From Orbilia blumenaviensis (lineage: Eukaryota > Ascomycota > Orbiliomycetes > Orbiliales > Orbiliaceae), in contig JAVHNS010000010.1 of assembly GCA_036872755.1 (NCBI GenBank), forward strand, positions 1,674,001-1,738,000: a stretch of DNA of 64,000 nt. The letters run 5' to 3'. A program made the position numbers and the translations under genes. The notes below the pieces were generated by a model. The model did no database searches and was not told the DNA's origin. It saw nothing but the letters and a program-made list of their open reading frames with translations. Positions 47,427 through 59,354 of the stretch are shown one piece after another (positions within the stretch are counted from its first letter, which is position 1; each line of letters starts with the position of its first letter).

Positions 47427-48534
47427 GGTCGTATCTGTTATCGCACGATCGGTTGGGCGGAATTTGATACTGTACTCGGTCGCCAGCTAATCAGGGCTGT
47501 AGTCTATAACTACGGCTGCGGCTGCGGGGCAGAACCTTGAACATTGTTGTCCACGCCGATATCCCGTGATCTCCAAGTGCAGCCAAGACTTCGTGACACC
47601 CCTGCGCCTGCGCGTTCCGAATCCCATGGGGCAAACCCCGAGAACGTGGAGGGGGGGATCACTCGGAATTCCTGACTGAAGACGTCGAACCTTGAGACGG
47701 TGTTTTCGACAAAGAGGAAATAATGTCCTGGAACGAGGGGAAGATCTTAAGAATCAGCAGGCTCAGGCTGAGGCAGAGAATCCCAAATGCCAAATCCTGC
47801 AAACTGGAGCCGCGTGAAAGCGGGCTGTGTCTTGCTGGTTGATCCTCCAACGGTGGAGAGATACTATTTTTGGGTAAGCCTGGGGCCCTTGGTGGAAAAG
47901 GTTCCGCGAAGAGCTAAGCCAGACCCGTTTCGGCTCTATTTTGATGACGCCCATTTGTGGTTTTTCATATAAGCTCTCATTGGAGTCTGAAGTTCCTGTG
48001 AATTATCCTTTCACGATAGATACCTCCTTATATGTATACTTACAATTACCGATACGGTTACCAGACGTCTAACTCAAGATAATATGCCCCGGCAGGTGCC
48101 AACAGCTAACTCGTACCAGGAGCACCCCGGACAACCAGCTATAAGTTTTTGTCATTTGTAAAGCAGACGATTCAGCCTCGGACGCCTGGACATCTAACAA
48201 TTTTCGGAGCCAACACACTTTCCGCTTAGCTTGGTATCTCAGCTGCCTCAAAGCTGACCTCTCTTACTGCTTTCTTCCTCCCCCCCACTCCCTCTCTCCT
48301 TTCCTTCTTCTGTTTCCGACCGCGATACCACTTCTCATTCGATAATACGACACTGCGATTCTGAATATTCGATCACATTGGTTGTTATCATCTGCATCTA
48401 AGCATCACTGCGACTCGAATTCTTGCAACTTGCTTACGTTAGGGCCCCACCAGGCTTGCTCGGGCACAAACAAAGAAAGATCAAAAACCCGAGTTCCGGC
48501 CTAGCAACCAGGGCCACCATACAAAACTTCCACA
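47427..48534. other. intergenic region
   Basis: It holds the divergent promoters of the hypothetical gene at 46690-47426 and the MARVEL-like gene. A minus-strand frame ending at 47659 encodes a hydrophobic segment (FGILCLSLSLLILKIFPSF) but has no ATG and no resolved upstream exon. A CT-rich tract at about 48253-48315 is likely part of the promoter or 5' leader of the plus-strand gene. Confidence 0.45.
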
Positions 48535-49654
48535 ATGGCGAAGATGTCACTGTCAAAAATTGGGACGCTACAGAAGGCTGCCTTCTTCACGCATGGCTTT
48601 CAGGGGCTGGCCATATTCATAGTATGGGTTATCCTGCTGGCATTGAAAGCTCAGAAGGGTGGCTCGCCGGCTGCTGCCAATTTGATGTTCGCAATGGTAT
48701 GGAACTAACCTTCCTAGACTATCATTTGGTTGCTATAGTACCATATAGAGAGCAATTGCTAACCTACAACCGTTATATATTCCAGTGCTTTATCTCCGTG
48801 CCGATTATAATATACACGGCCATGACTCCGAGGTGGCCGCGAACAGTCAAGTTCTCGCACCCGATTGCACAAACCTCCCTATGCTTCCTATCAACGGTAC
48901 GGCCGACCAAATTGAAAATACCGAAATTATCAGTACTAATTTAAGCTGCTCCTCAGATCCTATGGTTCGCCGGATTCGTTTCTCTAGCGGTTCATAACAA
49001 TGAAGGAATATCAAAAGGTGAATCGAAAACCTGCTCCACAACAGTATATGGAACACCCAAAATCTGTGAACTATCGAGAGGTGCAATTGGCCTTGGTGTC
49101 GTCATTTTGTAAGACCCCCCTTTAATTATCCTGAAGGGCTTGGTAACCAAGCTCGGGAACGATGGGGAACTAACAATTGTAATTGGAATAATAGCCTTGC
49201 TTGGGCCACTACGACGGGAATGTACGCCTACACTTGCTATTTCCTGTGGAAGGAAAACCTTCCGTTCACCTCGCACCTCAGACCCGGCGTCATCGCCACC
49301 CACGATGTCGAAGCTACTACCCAAGACGCCTTCAGCCATAAGGACGATCATAACATGCTCGACCCTCAAGAGGATGAACATCCACAATCACCATACCAAC
49401 CAACTGCTGCTACTCCGACTCCTGGCGGTGTTTATGCTCCATTGTCAGGCACAGCTGTGGGGCAGGGAAGATGGCAAGGGGAGGATGATGACGAAGATGC
49501 GGACTTCAGGAGAGATGCATATCGGAATCAGCATAATGCGAGCGTGAGCGACAACGGTATCTATGGTGGCCGGACGACACCACTCACAGGGCACCAAGAT
49601 CCATATTCGGTTCAACAACCAATAGAATTTCCAGAGGGGCCTTATCGGTATTAA
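48535..49654 (+). CDS. MARVEL-like four-helix membrane protein
   Basis: Four exons (48535-48696, 48786-48896, 48957-49108, 49195-49654) give 294 residues. Four hydrophobic helices are seen: GLAIFIVWVILLAL, FAMCFISVPIIIYTAM, SLCFLSTILWFAGFVSLAV and LGVVIFLAWATTTGMYAYTC. A loop with two cysteines (KTCSTTVYGTPKIC) lies between helices 3 and 4. The remaining 130 residues are hydrophilic and disordered, rich in Gln, Pro, Gly and Asp. This four-helix plan with a short loop and cytosolic tail matches fungal MARVEL-domain proteins, which associate with plasma-membrane domains or vesicle traffic. The assignment is by topology and pattern, not by search. Start at MAKMSLSKIGTLQKA. Confidence 0.78.
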
Positions 49655-50533
49655 AGGCACATAAGGTGGTGGTTTTGCAAAGCCGCCCTTAGAATATTCC
49701 TAGATTCAGGAAGATTTTGTTGTCTTTTATCATCTTCTACTGCTATTTTAATCAGTGTTTTGGATACCGGGTGCAGTTGTCAAAAAAGTCGTTTGCTTCT
49801 TGTTTGCATAGAAAGGGGAGGCGGCGTGGATCTCACTCTCAATAGCTTATGTCATGATGTTAGCGGTTTGTCTTTTGTTTACTTTAGCGCAACCCTCATG
49901 GTCCTCTTCCAAAGATATTTCATCAGTACCCATTACTTTTCTCCATCTCGAATTTCTTTCTTTAGGCAAAAAAAAAAAAAAAAAAAAAAAAATGAATCGC
50001 CTTCTCCGAATCAAGCGCTTCCCGCCCTGGGAACCAACCGGATCAACGATCGTTTCGCCCTTGACGAAGGTTGACTGGTATGGTTTTGGTTGACCAGTTC
50101 GTGCTGACCTCCCAGCCTCACTGGATCATACAAACCGTGCTACATACAACAGAAGCTCACACCATTTCCACGGCAGTTTCGGTAGACATACATATATATG
50201 GCTCGAATCTGACCCGATAGAAACCGGTTTTTTGCTGACTAGCCTCCATTCCACCGCAGTTATCGATAATCGATCAGCCACTGACGCGCAAGGCAATACG
50301 GCGTCCCCAACAGCCAATTGCTCCGTTACACAGCAGCCCAGGGGGGACCCAACCTAAAATCTCACAGATCTCGAGATCCTGTTGCATTTGTGTTTGCATG
50401 TGCGCATTCTAAGGGATATAATCCAAATTCCTTCATCTAAAAAAGTCTTTCTTGCTTTTCCTATTAAAACTTCTGTGGGCATTTTTCTCGCTACGTGCAA
50501 GACCTCGTATTTGGGCCCACTCCAACCGCAACC
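49655..50533. other. intergenic region between two plus-strand genes
   Basis: It contains the 3' flank of the MARVEL-like gene, a 25-base A run, and the promoter of the acyltransferase gene. Frames here are shadows or chance. Confidence 0.5.
49968..49992 (+). repeat. poly(A) run of 25
   Basis: Twenty-five consecutive A residues. They lie about 315 bases past the MARVEL-like stop codon. The run could be a genomic homopolymer or a relic of a retroposed transcript; no target-site duplication was verified. Confidence 0.8.
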
Positions 50534-51799
50534 ATGCTGTTCGCGTCGCCGCCAGTGCCAAACAATGTCCAGCATTATCCTCGTTCTCCAACATACGATT
50601 TCCCAGATCTCCCACCTGGAGATCGCGCATCCTTCTGGCTCCTCCCGATTTCGATTGCCCTTCAACAGATCACCCTGGCCGTAATCGGTCCCTTACCCAA
50701 AACATCGCCAATCCGGACTTTACTCCCCGCTATATCTATACCAATAATTATTGGAATTGGTATTCAAGCTACATTGTTCTGTCACCACCTTACATCTCCG
50801 GTTATAAATTTCGGATACGGAACAGCAGCAATATCGATAACGCTCCAAGGAATCGATATCCTCTTTGTCATCCCTTGGCGGTACGAGATCCCTCTTACCG
50901 AAATTTTCAAAATAGCGGATAAGCCATGTCCTACCATAAACCCGACCTGGAAACAACGCTTCGATTGGGCTGGCGCGTGTTTTAATAACCCACGAATGTT
51001 GAATACACCGTTTGAGCCAACGTTGTTGAAGAAGCGACGGGAGCAGGTTGCAGGGATATCCAAAAGCTGGTTTTTGATTACAAGACTTGCAAGGGTTATT
51101 ATGACTTGGGTCTTGATTGATTTTCTGCTTGCTTGGTGTCGGTATGATCTTTGGTTTGGCTCGGCCACGCATCATTTAGCCCTACCAGATACATTAGTTT
51201 CTGGGGCCGTGCGAACGGTGTTTGGTGGGTCAGCGATATGGATGGCTGTTAATAGCGAGCATGCTCTTTGTGCTGTCATCTATGTTGGTGTCTTCCGGCA
51301 GGATCATAAAGACTGGCCAGATCTATTCGGGATCTGGACAGAGGAATGGTACACCATCGCTGAATTTTGGGGCATAGCATGGCACGGATTGTTTAGACAG
51401 CAGTTTACATTCTTAACAAATACCTTCAGTTCTACAGTTTTGAGGGTGGTTATACCCTTCTTGCTGTCTGGGGTATTGCACTTCGCTGGTGCTTACATGC
51501 AGAGCAGAGACGGAGTTGATGCGATGTTGTTCTTGATGCTTCAACCACTTGGGATCATAGTGCAGCAGATGATTGTGGGGAAGAGCTTGAAGGGGAGAGG
51601 GTGGGCATTCAAGGCAGCGGTTTGGATAAGCACCATGCTCTGGCTGATCTCTACAGGCTATGGGTTTGTAAAAGCTTACGCGAAGGGGGGCATGTTTGAT
51701 ATCGAACCTATTCCTGTAAGCTTCTTGAGCTTGCTAGGGATCGTGGAAGGACCGGCATATAGGTATGGAGGGGCGATGGCGCATCTCGGGTGGTATTAG
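50534..51799 (+). CDS. MBOAT / wax-synthase-like membrane O-acyltransferase
   Basis: A single exon of 421 residues, unusual among these intron-rich genes. About eight hydrophobic helices are visible, from SFWLLPISIALQQITLAVIG to FKAAVWISTMLWLISTGYGF. The family hallmarks are EFWGIAWHGLFRQQF and, further on, LSGVLHFAGAYM with the conserved His expected at the catalytic site of wax-synthase-type acyltransferases. Fungal members acetylate secondary metabolites such as sesquiterpenoids, or make esters in the ER membrane. Start at MLFASPPVPNNV; an upstream in-frame extension has no ATG. Its stop faces the stop of the reductase gene 222 bases away. Whether the two genes act together is unknown. Confidence 0.85.
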   Translation: MLFASPPVPNNVQHYPRSPTYDFPDLPPGDRASFWLLPISIALQQITLAVIGPLPKTSPIRTLLPAISIPIIIGIGIQATLFCHHLTSPVINFGYGTAAISITLQGIDILFVIPWRYEIPLTEIFKIADKPCPTINPTWKQRFDWAGACFNNPRMLNTPFEPTLLKKRREQVAGISKSWFLITRLARVIMTWVLIDFLLAWCRYDLWFGSATHHLALPDTLVSGAVRTVFGGSAIWMAVNSEHALCAVIYVGVFRQDHKDWPDLFGIWTEEWYTIAEFWGIAWHGLFRQQFTFLTNTFSSTVLRVVIPFLLSGVLHFAGAYMQSRDGVDAMLFLMLQPLGIIVQQMIVGKSLKGRGWAFKAAVWISTMLWLISTGYGFVKAYAKGGMFDIEPIPVSFLSLLGIVEGPAYRYGGAMAHLGWY

Positions 51800-52021
51800 A
51801 TTCCTGATCACGTATGTTGGATCGAGGGCTTAAAGCTTGTCTCGTACGCTGGTTTAAGATTTCAAGGCTTTAAGTAGTCCTGTACAGTAGATAATATCTG
51901 ATGGTATCCATCTATATTATATATTTGCCTAAGTATCTTCGGATAGGATTGCGCATTAATACATCGACATATATATATTCGGAAACCGTCTCTTCCGTCT
52001 AACGTCTAAACCGCGACAAAG

Positions 52022-53299
52022 TTACTCCTTAGGCAGCGACTTCATATGGTCTACTAAGTCGTCAAACTGCTGGTAGACATCCTTGTACCTAATCCCCAAC
52101 TCTCTTTCCGCCTTGCTAGCATCCAGCTTGTAATACATCGCGCTCCATCCGTCCTTCCAGCTAGGGATCGTGTTAAGCTTGAATCCAAGCTCAGGATACT
52201 TCTCCTGCGCATGCTTCAACAGGTCATCCCATTTGAATTCTCCAGAAGAGAGTATAAACCTCTCGCCATCCTTGACACTATCATCAAGAGCCTTAACATG
52301 TGCCTCGGCTACATCGTCAATATGAACGGAGTGGTCGATATCCTGATATCTAAGCAGGCCGTCGATTCCGTTATATTCACGCCAGGTAATCGCAGAGGTA
52401 GTGTGGTGGTTATCCATATCCTTTACAGACTTGAGAACGGCAATGGGACCGTAAACAAAGTCTGGATGGATGCTTACGATCTGATAGTGTGGCTTCTTGG
52501 AGGCGTGGAACTCCCATGTCGCCAAGTCGCCAGCGATCTTAGAGCCATGGTAGGCTCCGAAGGGGAAACCGAAATCGGTCTTCGAGAAGTCTTCAAGTTT
52601 GCCGACGTCTGGGTTGCCGATTTTCTCTATTATAAAGCAAGGAAAGTTAGACCTATGATTTATTGTGGAAATGGGGGTTTATAAATGATAGGGTGGAACT
52701 TACCACTTGCTGTTCGACTTTCTCCGAGGAGAGAGCGGTCTAGCGGGACAAAAGAGATGCAGGAGCTGGTGACCACAACCTTCTTGATCTTTGGCTCCTT
52801 AGTAGCAGACTCTAGAAGAGATTGTGTGGGCTTAACAGCTGGGTCGATATAGTTCTCTTTCCACGGTTGTAATAGATCCTGCACACAATATCAATACCCA
52901 GATTCATGTACCCAAGTTACTATAGCATTTTAGCTTACAGGCTTTGGGATAGGGCTTGCGGTATGGATCACAAAGTCAACACCCTTGACAACCTCATCAA
53001 ACGCACCATCCTTGAGGAAGTCTGGAACGGTGACGAAGCTGACTTGTCCTTCGTGTCCAAAGACCTTTTTAAGCCATTCCTCTTGCGAGGGATCTCGGAT
53101 TGTCAGGCGAACTTTGTAGCCATCCTTGAGGACTCGAAGGACGACGCCAGAACCGACGAATCCTGACGCGCCTGTTATCTGTGATTTTGTGATAAAAAAG
53201 TCTTTAGTTTGGTTATAAATAAACAAATGCCTTAGGGCAATGAACCAATTACTAGCAAACTGCGAGACTTACAAGGATGGTTTGATCTGCTGGCGCCAT
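52022..53299 (-). CDS. GRE2-like NADPH-dependent reductase (extended SDR)
   Basis: Four exons (53299-53273, 53178-52939, 52878-52704, 52626-52022) give 348 residues. The first exon encodes only MAPADQTIL. The Rossmann nucleotide motif TGASGFVGSG follows, then RLTIRDPSQ (an Arg-rich end of beta-2 suggests NADPH), a serine-rich VVVTSSCIS strand and the catalytic YHGSK (YxxxK). The C-terminal half has SIHPDFVYGP and HSVHIDDVAEAHV, typical of dihydroflavonol-reductase-like and methylglyoxal-reductase (GRE2) enzymes. Substrates are aldehydes or ketones; the actual one is not predictable. It is cytosolic with no signal or membrane segment. Confidence 0.9.
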
Positions 53300-55002
53300 T
53301 TCAGGTATATAAGTATGTTATACTACTCAATCACAATCACAGAACCTCGAGGTCCGCAACAAGTAAGACGATCTTTAATTGTAAGAAGAATCCAAGTAAT
53401 AGGGTGAAGGAACAAGGGGAACAAAGAAGAGAGCAAGCGAAGTGACGAGCGGGGGACGCGGGTCTAAAAGGGAGCTAAACAGCTGGCCAGTTCCTCAGCA
53501 GAAGCTAACGATAATATAGTAATAACCGTGGGTTCTCGCGGCACTGACGCCGAACCGTTTCGTCTGGCCATGAAGGCTTACATACTTGTTTTTCTCGAAG
53601 CTCATTAGTAAAAGAAAGCGGGCTAGCCCGGGCCCCCGCAGCCATGTTTCATAGGTATGGCATGATTGCTTCTGCGCAGAGGCCTCTTAAGATGCTCGAG
53701 CCAGCTGTGGAGTCGACTAGTGTAATCCCAGTTCCGCCTTGGGAATATTCTAATTGGACTTGAGTTTTTTTTTTTTTTTTTTCGATCGCGCTTGCTGAGA
53801 AACAACTTGATTATGGGTTTAACCTTTCGAAGCCTCGTTTCTGCAGGAATGTCCTTCCTGGCCTTTGCAAAACTTTAGGAAGATGTGACGAAATAGGAGC
53901 TAGAACCCATGCAAGGGTGTGCCATTCTCACGGAGTCGGGTTCAGTGAAATGCGGTAGCTCCTAGCTGGGAAACGTGCGTTTGGAAGGTTGCAGCTTTTG
54001 GGATTAGCAGCATTGAGCACGCAGCGGGTCTTCTTTTTAGTCTCAATGGAGCCGTGGAACTGGATCCGATTCGCTTGTGGTCGCTTGGAAGGCCTTTGAG
54101 ACGCCCCACTGTCTGGAAAGCTTCAAGTGCGAGGACAGAATAGTGGGGACTACCCCTCTTCTATCGCGCTAGAGATAATGAGACTCCCGGAGGATATGGC
54201 TAGAGAAGGGCCCATAAAGATAACTTATTTAAATGTGATAGAGATGCATTCGAAGATTCTCGGCGTTGATAACTCGCCCAAAAGGTTGCATTTTCTTTCG
54301 GTGGCCGGGTGCCTTGTGCTGGATATGTGCACAGGATAGATGCATGTGCACTGCATGCTGGCTTTCCGAAACTAAAGTTAGCGTCCAGCTGGGCGACCCA
54401 GCAATCGGTTTAAACTACGTAATACTGAGATTCCTGGAAACTTCTTTCGTGCATAAGGAATGGGCTTCGAGAGAGTGTGGTGTGGGATGCCCTCAGGCTT
54501 ATCAGCAAGGCATCGGCTGGGTTAGCCAATTACGCTGAGCCGAAACTGTGATTGGGATATAATATATCTTCATATCGCTCGTATTTTCGAGAGATGTGAC
54601 CATGAACATTAATACATCAAACATTAACGCAGGGAATTATAATCGATTACCAGATATAAACCTCAAAGGGTGGTGGGCATCTTGATTCACTTTTAGACTC
54701 GTTCATCTGACATCTGCAGGTATCTGTGATATCACATTGCACAACAGAAGCGAATTTTTTATATGGGCCAAGTACTAGCCTAAATATCTCCTACATGTAT
54801 GCATAACCAGCTGGTATTTCCATTCCGCCCACTATAACGGGGCCTTGATAACGTTATTATTGTAATTTAAACATATATATATAATGCAAAACTCGAATGT
54901 ATGCTGTCGAGCTGACTCTGAGACTTTAAAACACCGAAACCCGACCCATAGAAAGCAATTATACATTAATCAAACATAAAAATAAAAATTCAAGGCTCCC
55001 TG
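53300..55002. other. 1.7-kb gene-free stretch
   Basis: No supported gene. It contains the promoter of the reductase at its left end, an 18-base T run at 53765-53782, and AT-rich 3' flank of the gene at 55003. Frames at 54127-54538 have no motif. Confidence 0.45.
53765..53782 (+). repeat. poly(T) run of 18
   Basis: Eighteen consecutive T residues in an intergenic region. Confidence 0.8.
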
Positions 55003-56135
55003 TCATGTGTTCAGAAGTGATAGCGGAGTTACTGCAACTTCTGATACTTCCCAATACTCGAGATCGTTGAATGCCTTGAACACTATCCTGGCCTTCTTGT
55101 TCGCTTTAACAGTATATTTGTACGCCGCTTTACTCCACTCGTCTTCAGAGGTCGGTTTCGCTTCTTTGGTCCGCAGAACCTCCATCATCTGGTCTTCGTC
55201 GCCAATGTATGCCCAAAGCCATGCACTATCGGTCGACTGTATTCACGGAGTTAGTAGCCGATCATGAAGGATTTAAGACATGTGTCCACTATTGGAGGAG
55301 GAGGGGGTATCTTGTGTAAGATGGGACTCACGTTTGCGAGTGCGTTTCTGTACAAAAAGCTGACGACATAATCCGTATCCTTGCCCTGGTCGTCTCTTCT
55401 ACCCATTGTCTGCGACAATTCGCAGGCTCTCGCCGAAGAATGTTCCCCATTCCATGCTGAAAAGTATCTCTTATCGTCCCAAGCATTCACTTCCCAACAT
55501 CCGTCTAGGTTTTCCCAGCCTGTTAGGTTCTGTTTGAATTCTCCATTTTCGACCAAGCTTCCAGCGCTGATTCCGAAGCCTGGAGTCAAGCCTGGGAACC
55601 CGAGATTGATTTCTAATGGTGTCCCAGTAACAGCCGGCTTCGGGACTCCTGAGAATGCGACGGCCGTGACGCCGGCGGGGAGGAGAATTCCTGTAGTGGC
55701 AGCATTGGGGATAATTGTAACTGGTGAACCGCTGTTTCCTGCATTTCCAGTCTGGCTGCTGCTGCCACCAGTTGCAGTCGGGGTAGGGCCAGAGCCACTA
55801 CCACCAATGCTCGTCGCCTGTGAATTGTCATTATTTGATCCTGGAGAGCCAGAGTCGTTAGACTTCTTGCTCCCCAAGGCACCACCAACGCCACCACCCA
55901 CGGCTCCAGCGACAACAATGACTGCGACAACCGCAATAATGATTATTCGCTTCTTGGTGAACCATGACCCGGAAGAACCACCACCCACTGCCTTTGTATT
56001 CGATGAAGTGATTGCATCGTGATGTTCTTCTGCTACACCACCGACTGGTTTGTTATCCTCCACACCGCCGTATACATCTGCCAGACTAGGAAGCGTGCCG
56101 GCGCCGCCCTTTTCCAGGTCGCCTACCTTCGACAT
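55003..56135 (-). CDS. single-pass membrane protein with extracellular C-terminal domain
   Basis: Two exons (56135-55332, 55236-55003) give 345 residues. There is no N-terminal signal peptide. A hydrophilic 60-residue head precedes a single membrane helix (KRIIIIAVVAVIVVAGAVGG), then a Gly/Ser/Asn/Thr linker. The C-terminal domain is beta-rich: VENGEFKQNLTGWENLDGCW, WDDKRYFSAWNGEHSSARAC, then YVVSFLYRNALAN, and in exon 2 WLWAYIGDEDQMMEVL and AYKYTVKANKKARIVFKAF. The NGEF...TGW opening resembles carbohydrate-binding jelly-roll domains (CBM4/9-like). A type II-like surface protein that touches the wall is a reasonable guess. I know no named family member. Confidence 0.78.
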
Positions 56136-56859
56136 TTAATTCACTTGTGTTGTCGCGTTGAGAGCCTCTTGAGTGCCCGGCGAGGGATGTGTTGTTGAAA
56201 GGGGTGAGTTTGTGTAACGAAGGGCGGTGAGGGCGTCGATGTCTTCTTTTCCACGCTCGCGTTCGAATTAATATTAGCTTAGAAGGGGAAGATGAAATCG
56301 AGAAAGATGGGACTTCGAAGGAGAGAAATAATAATATTCTATCGCAATCTCCTTTTTTTGTCTTCCCACTAAAAACATTTTGGCCTCCGAAATGCGCTCG
56401 TGGTCCGAATAAGCATGGCGCTTTCCAACCAAAAGTTAAAACGAGAGGGGACTAGACCATCTGGAATCGAAATCTGCGGCTGAGATTGGCCAGGCTCTTT
56501 GCCTCTTCAAATCCCACGGGATCAATCCTGGCGCCAAGCATAATTAAGCATCATATTTGACACATCTAAATATTTAGGCATTGTTCTTGACATCCGGTGG
56601 GTTTACGAGGGCAGGTACGTATGTTTTTGCTTGGAAGCTTTCTTTTGTGGTATTGTTACGTTTGGCATTTGGAATATATCATGGCTCAGAAGACGATGTT
56701 GCAGATTGTAATTGTCACTGCACAGACGGTGGACCCTAGACCTACATAGACGGCGATAGAGGAACGATCAATGGGTGCAAACCTTTCCCTTCTGAATTGT
56801 CATCTAACGCGGGTGGTAATACCACAACATACAGAAAATTTATCATCGAAAAACCAGGT
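56136..56859. other. intergenic region
   Basis: It contains the promoter and leader of the membrane protein gene (reading left) and the 3' flank of glycyl-tRNA synthetase. No other feature is seen. Confidence 0.5.
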
Positions 56860-59354
56860 TTATTCCTCAACTTCCTGACCAGTGAAAATTGGAAGTTTTG
56901 TCAATGTCTCCTCCCAGGTCTCATTGCCTTCAACCAAAGCCTTGAGATGCGCCAAAACTTCGTCAGTTGCACCACGGACCTGCTTTGTGGTGTCTCGCTC
57001 TCTAAGTGTAATAGTATCATCCTTGACACTCTGGAAATCAATGGTGATACCGAATGGAGTACCCAATTCGTCGTTTCGGCTGTATCGTTTGCCGATTGTG
57101 GCACCTGAGGAGTCCACACGGCTGCTGATACCCAGTTTTCTAATCTTAGAAGATATCGTGTTGATGAGGGGGTTGAATGCAGGGTTGTTCGAAAGTGGGA
57201 CGAGGAGAACTTTGGTTGGAGCGATGGTTGGAGGGAAGGAGAGGACAGCGCGGTCAGCATCTTCTGGGCGGGTCCAGAAGACATGCTCCATCAGCGAGTA
57301 CAGGATACGACCAATACCAAAGGATGGTTCGATGACATTAGGTGTGTACTCGCGGACTATGATATCGTTAGCAACCGTTTCAGTGGCTGTATTTGATTTG
57401 AATAACGAGGTGACTTCACTTACCAGACTCAGTCCTCTTCCTCTTCTCAACGGTGATGAGGTCACCGCTGATTTCCAGCTTGCCAACACCATCTACGAGG
57501 ACGGAGATGCTTTCACCACTCTTCAAGGTCTCAGACCAGGCTTCACGCTCCTTCTGGTTTGAGCACTCTGCCAATCGTTCCTCGACAGCCTTTGCATCCT
57601 TCTTGAACTTAGGGCCAAGAACCTTCTTGTTGATATCGACCTCATATTCCTCAATGACTCGAGGTTCTTTGAGGGTTTCTCGGACACCTAAAAATTGACC
57701 GGTCTTCTTCTGATGAACTGACAAATCGTATGCGCTTCTGTCGGCACAACCGACGCATTCAATCCAGCCATAGCTTGTCTGCAATTCAGCATCCCAGCAG
57801 TCGCTGGCGTAATGTGCCATTTCGTTCTCCATGTGTTGCCTGAATCGCACCTTGTTCTCGTCCACACCGATCTTTTTCAGAAACAAGTTGATCCTGGCCA
57901 AGAAGTAACCCAATGTTTCGTTATCGACCATACCCTCACGGACAGCCTCACCAATCGTCTTCCTAATAGTTGTCGTCTTGCCAGCTTGTTGGGTTTCCTT
58001 AGGGAGGAAGTTCAAAGTGACGGTATCAGCAACCTCTGGGAACCGTGGATGGGACTTATTCTCTGGGTCGACAAAGTGTTCGATTTCGGCCATCAAGAAC
58101 TCACGGACACGGAGGAGACCTTGGCGTGGGGAAATTTCGTTTCTGAAGGACTTGCCGATCGAAGCGGAGGCGAATGGCATTTTCTCATTATTGAAGCCCA
58201 GGAGCTTCTGGAAGTTGAGGAACTGACCTTGGGCAGTTTCAGGACGAAGATAGCTATGTGGTAAGGAGTTAGTAGGGAACTCGTAGTTTGTGTGGGTATG
58301 GCATTTCATATGTACCCTGGCAGATTGCTGCTCGGACCAATTGATGTACCAAACATAAGATTGAAAGCGACCGGTGGTTCGAGGTCGCCGCCGGTGCCTG
58401 GGTTCTTGATCTGATATTTTGTGATGATGTCACCAAGATCATTACCATCGAAGTTATCGATCTAGGAGTTGGTTAGCTGGATTCTCTTGTATTATCATAT
58501 CTGAACGCCTAACCTTCGCTAAAATCTCCTCGTATTCTTGAACAACGGCGTCGTCTAGCTTGACGACTTTGATGTCCTTAACCTTCTTCTTCCTCTTCTT
58601 CTTATCCTCCCCACCTTCAATCTCCTTCGCTGTTTCCTCGACAGCTGCACCAGCTTCTAGATGCCTAGCCTGCTTATCACCCTTCAACCTCGCTTCGAGG
58701 ACTTCCTCGACCAAATGGTCAGCCCTGAAAATTTCGCCGGTCTTTGGGTCTTTGCACATCCAATCCGAGAACTTATCGACGTGGCCGGAAGTCTTGAGCA
58801 CATCGTGTGGTGTCAACATGGTGCAATCGACCTCGAGCATATCCTCCTCCAAAATGAAGTGTTTTCTCCATGTATCGACAATGTTGGCTTGTAAGGCACA
58901 GCCTGGTGGACCATAATCGAAAAGGCCGGAGACACCACCGTAGATGTCGAAAGCTTGTGCGTAGAACATTCTCCGACGGAGCAGAGTGTCCAGGGTCGCT
59001 CTGTCGAGCGGTTTACCGTCCAAGGTAGTCATATCGTGGGGTTGCGGGGTGGCTGCCGTAGGTCGTTTCTGGCGTTGTTTTCTGGGAATATCTATTGGTT
59101 GGGTAAACTGTAGAAGGTTAGGAAAGAGTGATAAGGAATTAGAGGACGAAGAAAGGTGCAATTGAGGATGTGGAGATACTCACAGCTGTGCTACCGTTTT
59201 GTTGAGGTGGGCTAGTGAAGATCAATGGTGAAAGTGGACGATGGCGAGTTGCGGGGCAGTTGAATAGTCTGCGGTGGGTGTAGTTTAGTGGTGTCTTGGA
59301 TGGAAATAGACGTTTTAAGGAACACCGCTGCGCAATCGACAGAGTTAACAGCAT
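56860..59354 (-). CDS. GRS1: glycyl-tRNA synthetase, with N-terminal mitochondrial extension
   Basis: Five exons (59354-59184, 59107-58514, 58461-58316, 58253-57424, 57386-56860) give 755 residues. The class II alpha-2 enzyme is recognised by [56 protein letters not shown] and [13 protein letters not shown]. It charges tRNA(Gly). The first ATG (59354) gives an Arg/Ser-rich, acid-free start ([20 protein letters not shown]) typical of a mitochondrial presequence. A second in-frame ATG at 59032 gives [15 protein letters not shown] and a 673-residue form of usual cytosolic length. One gene probably supplies both compartments, as known for yeast GRS1, which however uses a non-AUG upstream start. 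A Lys/Glu-rich insertion (near [18 protein letters not shown]) lies between the catalytic motifs, as in other eukaryotic enzymes. Confidence 0.96.
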
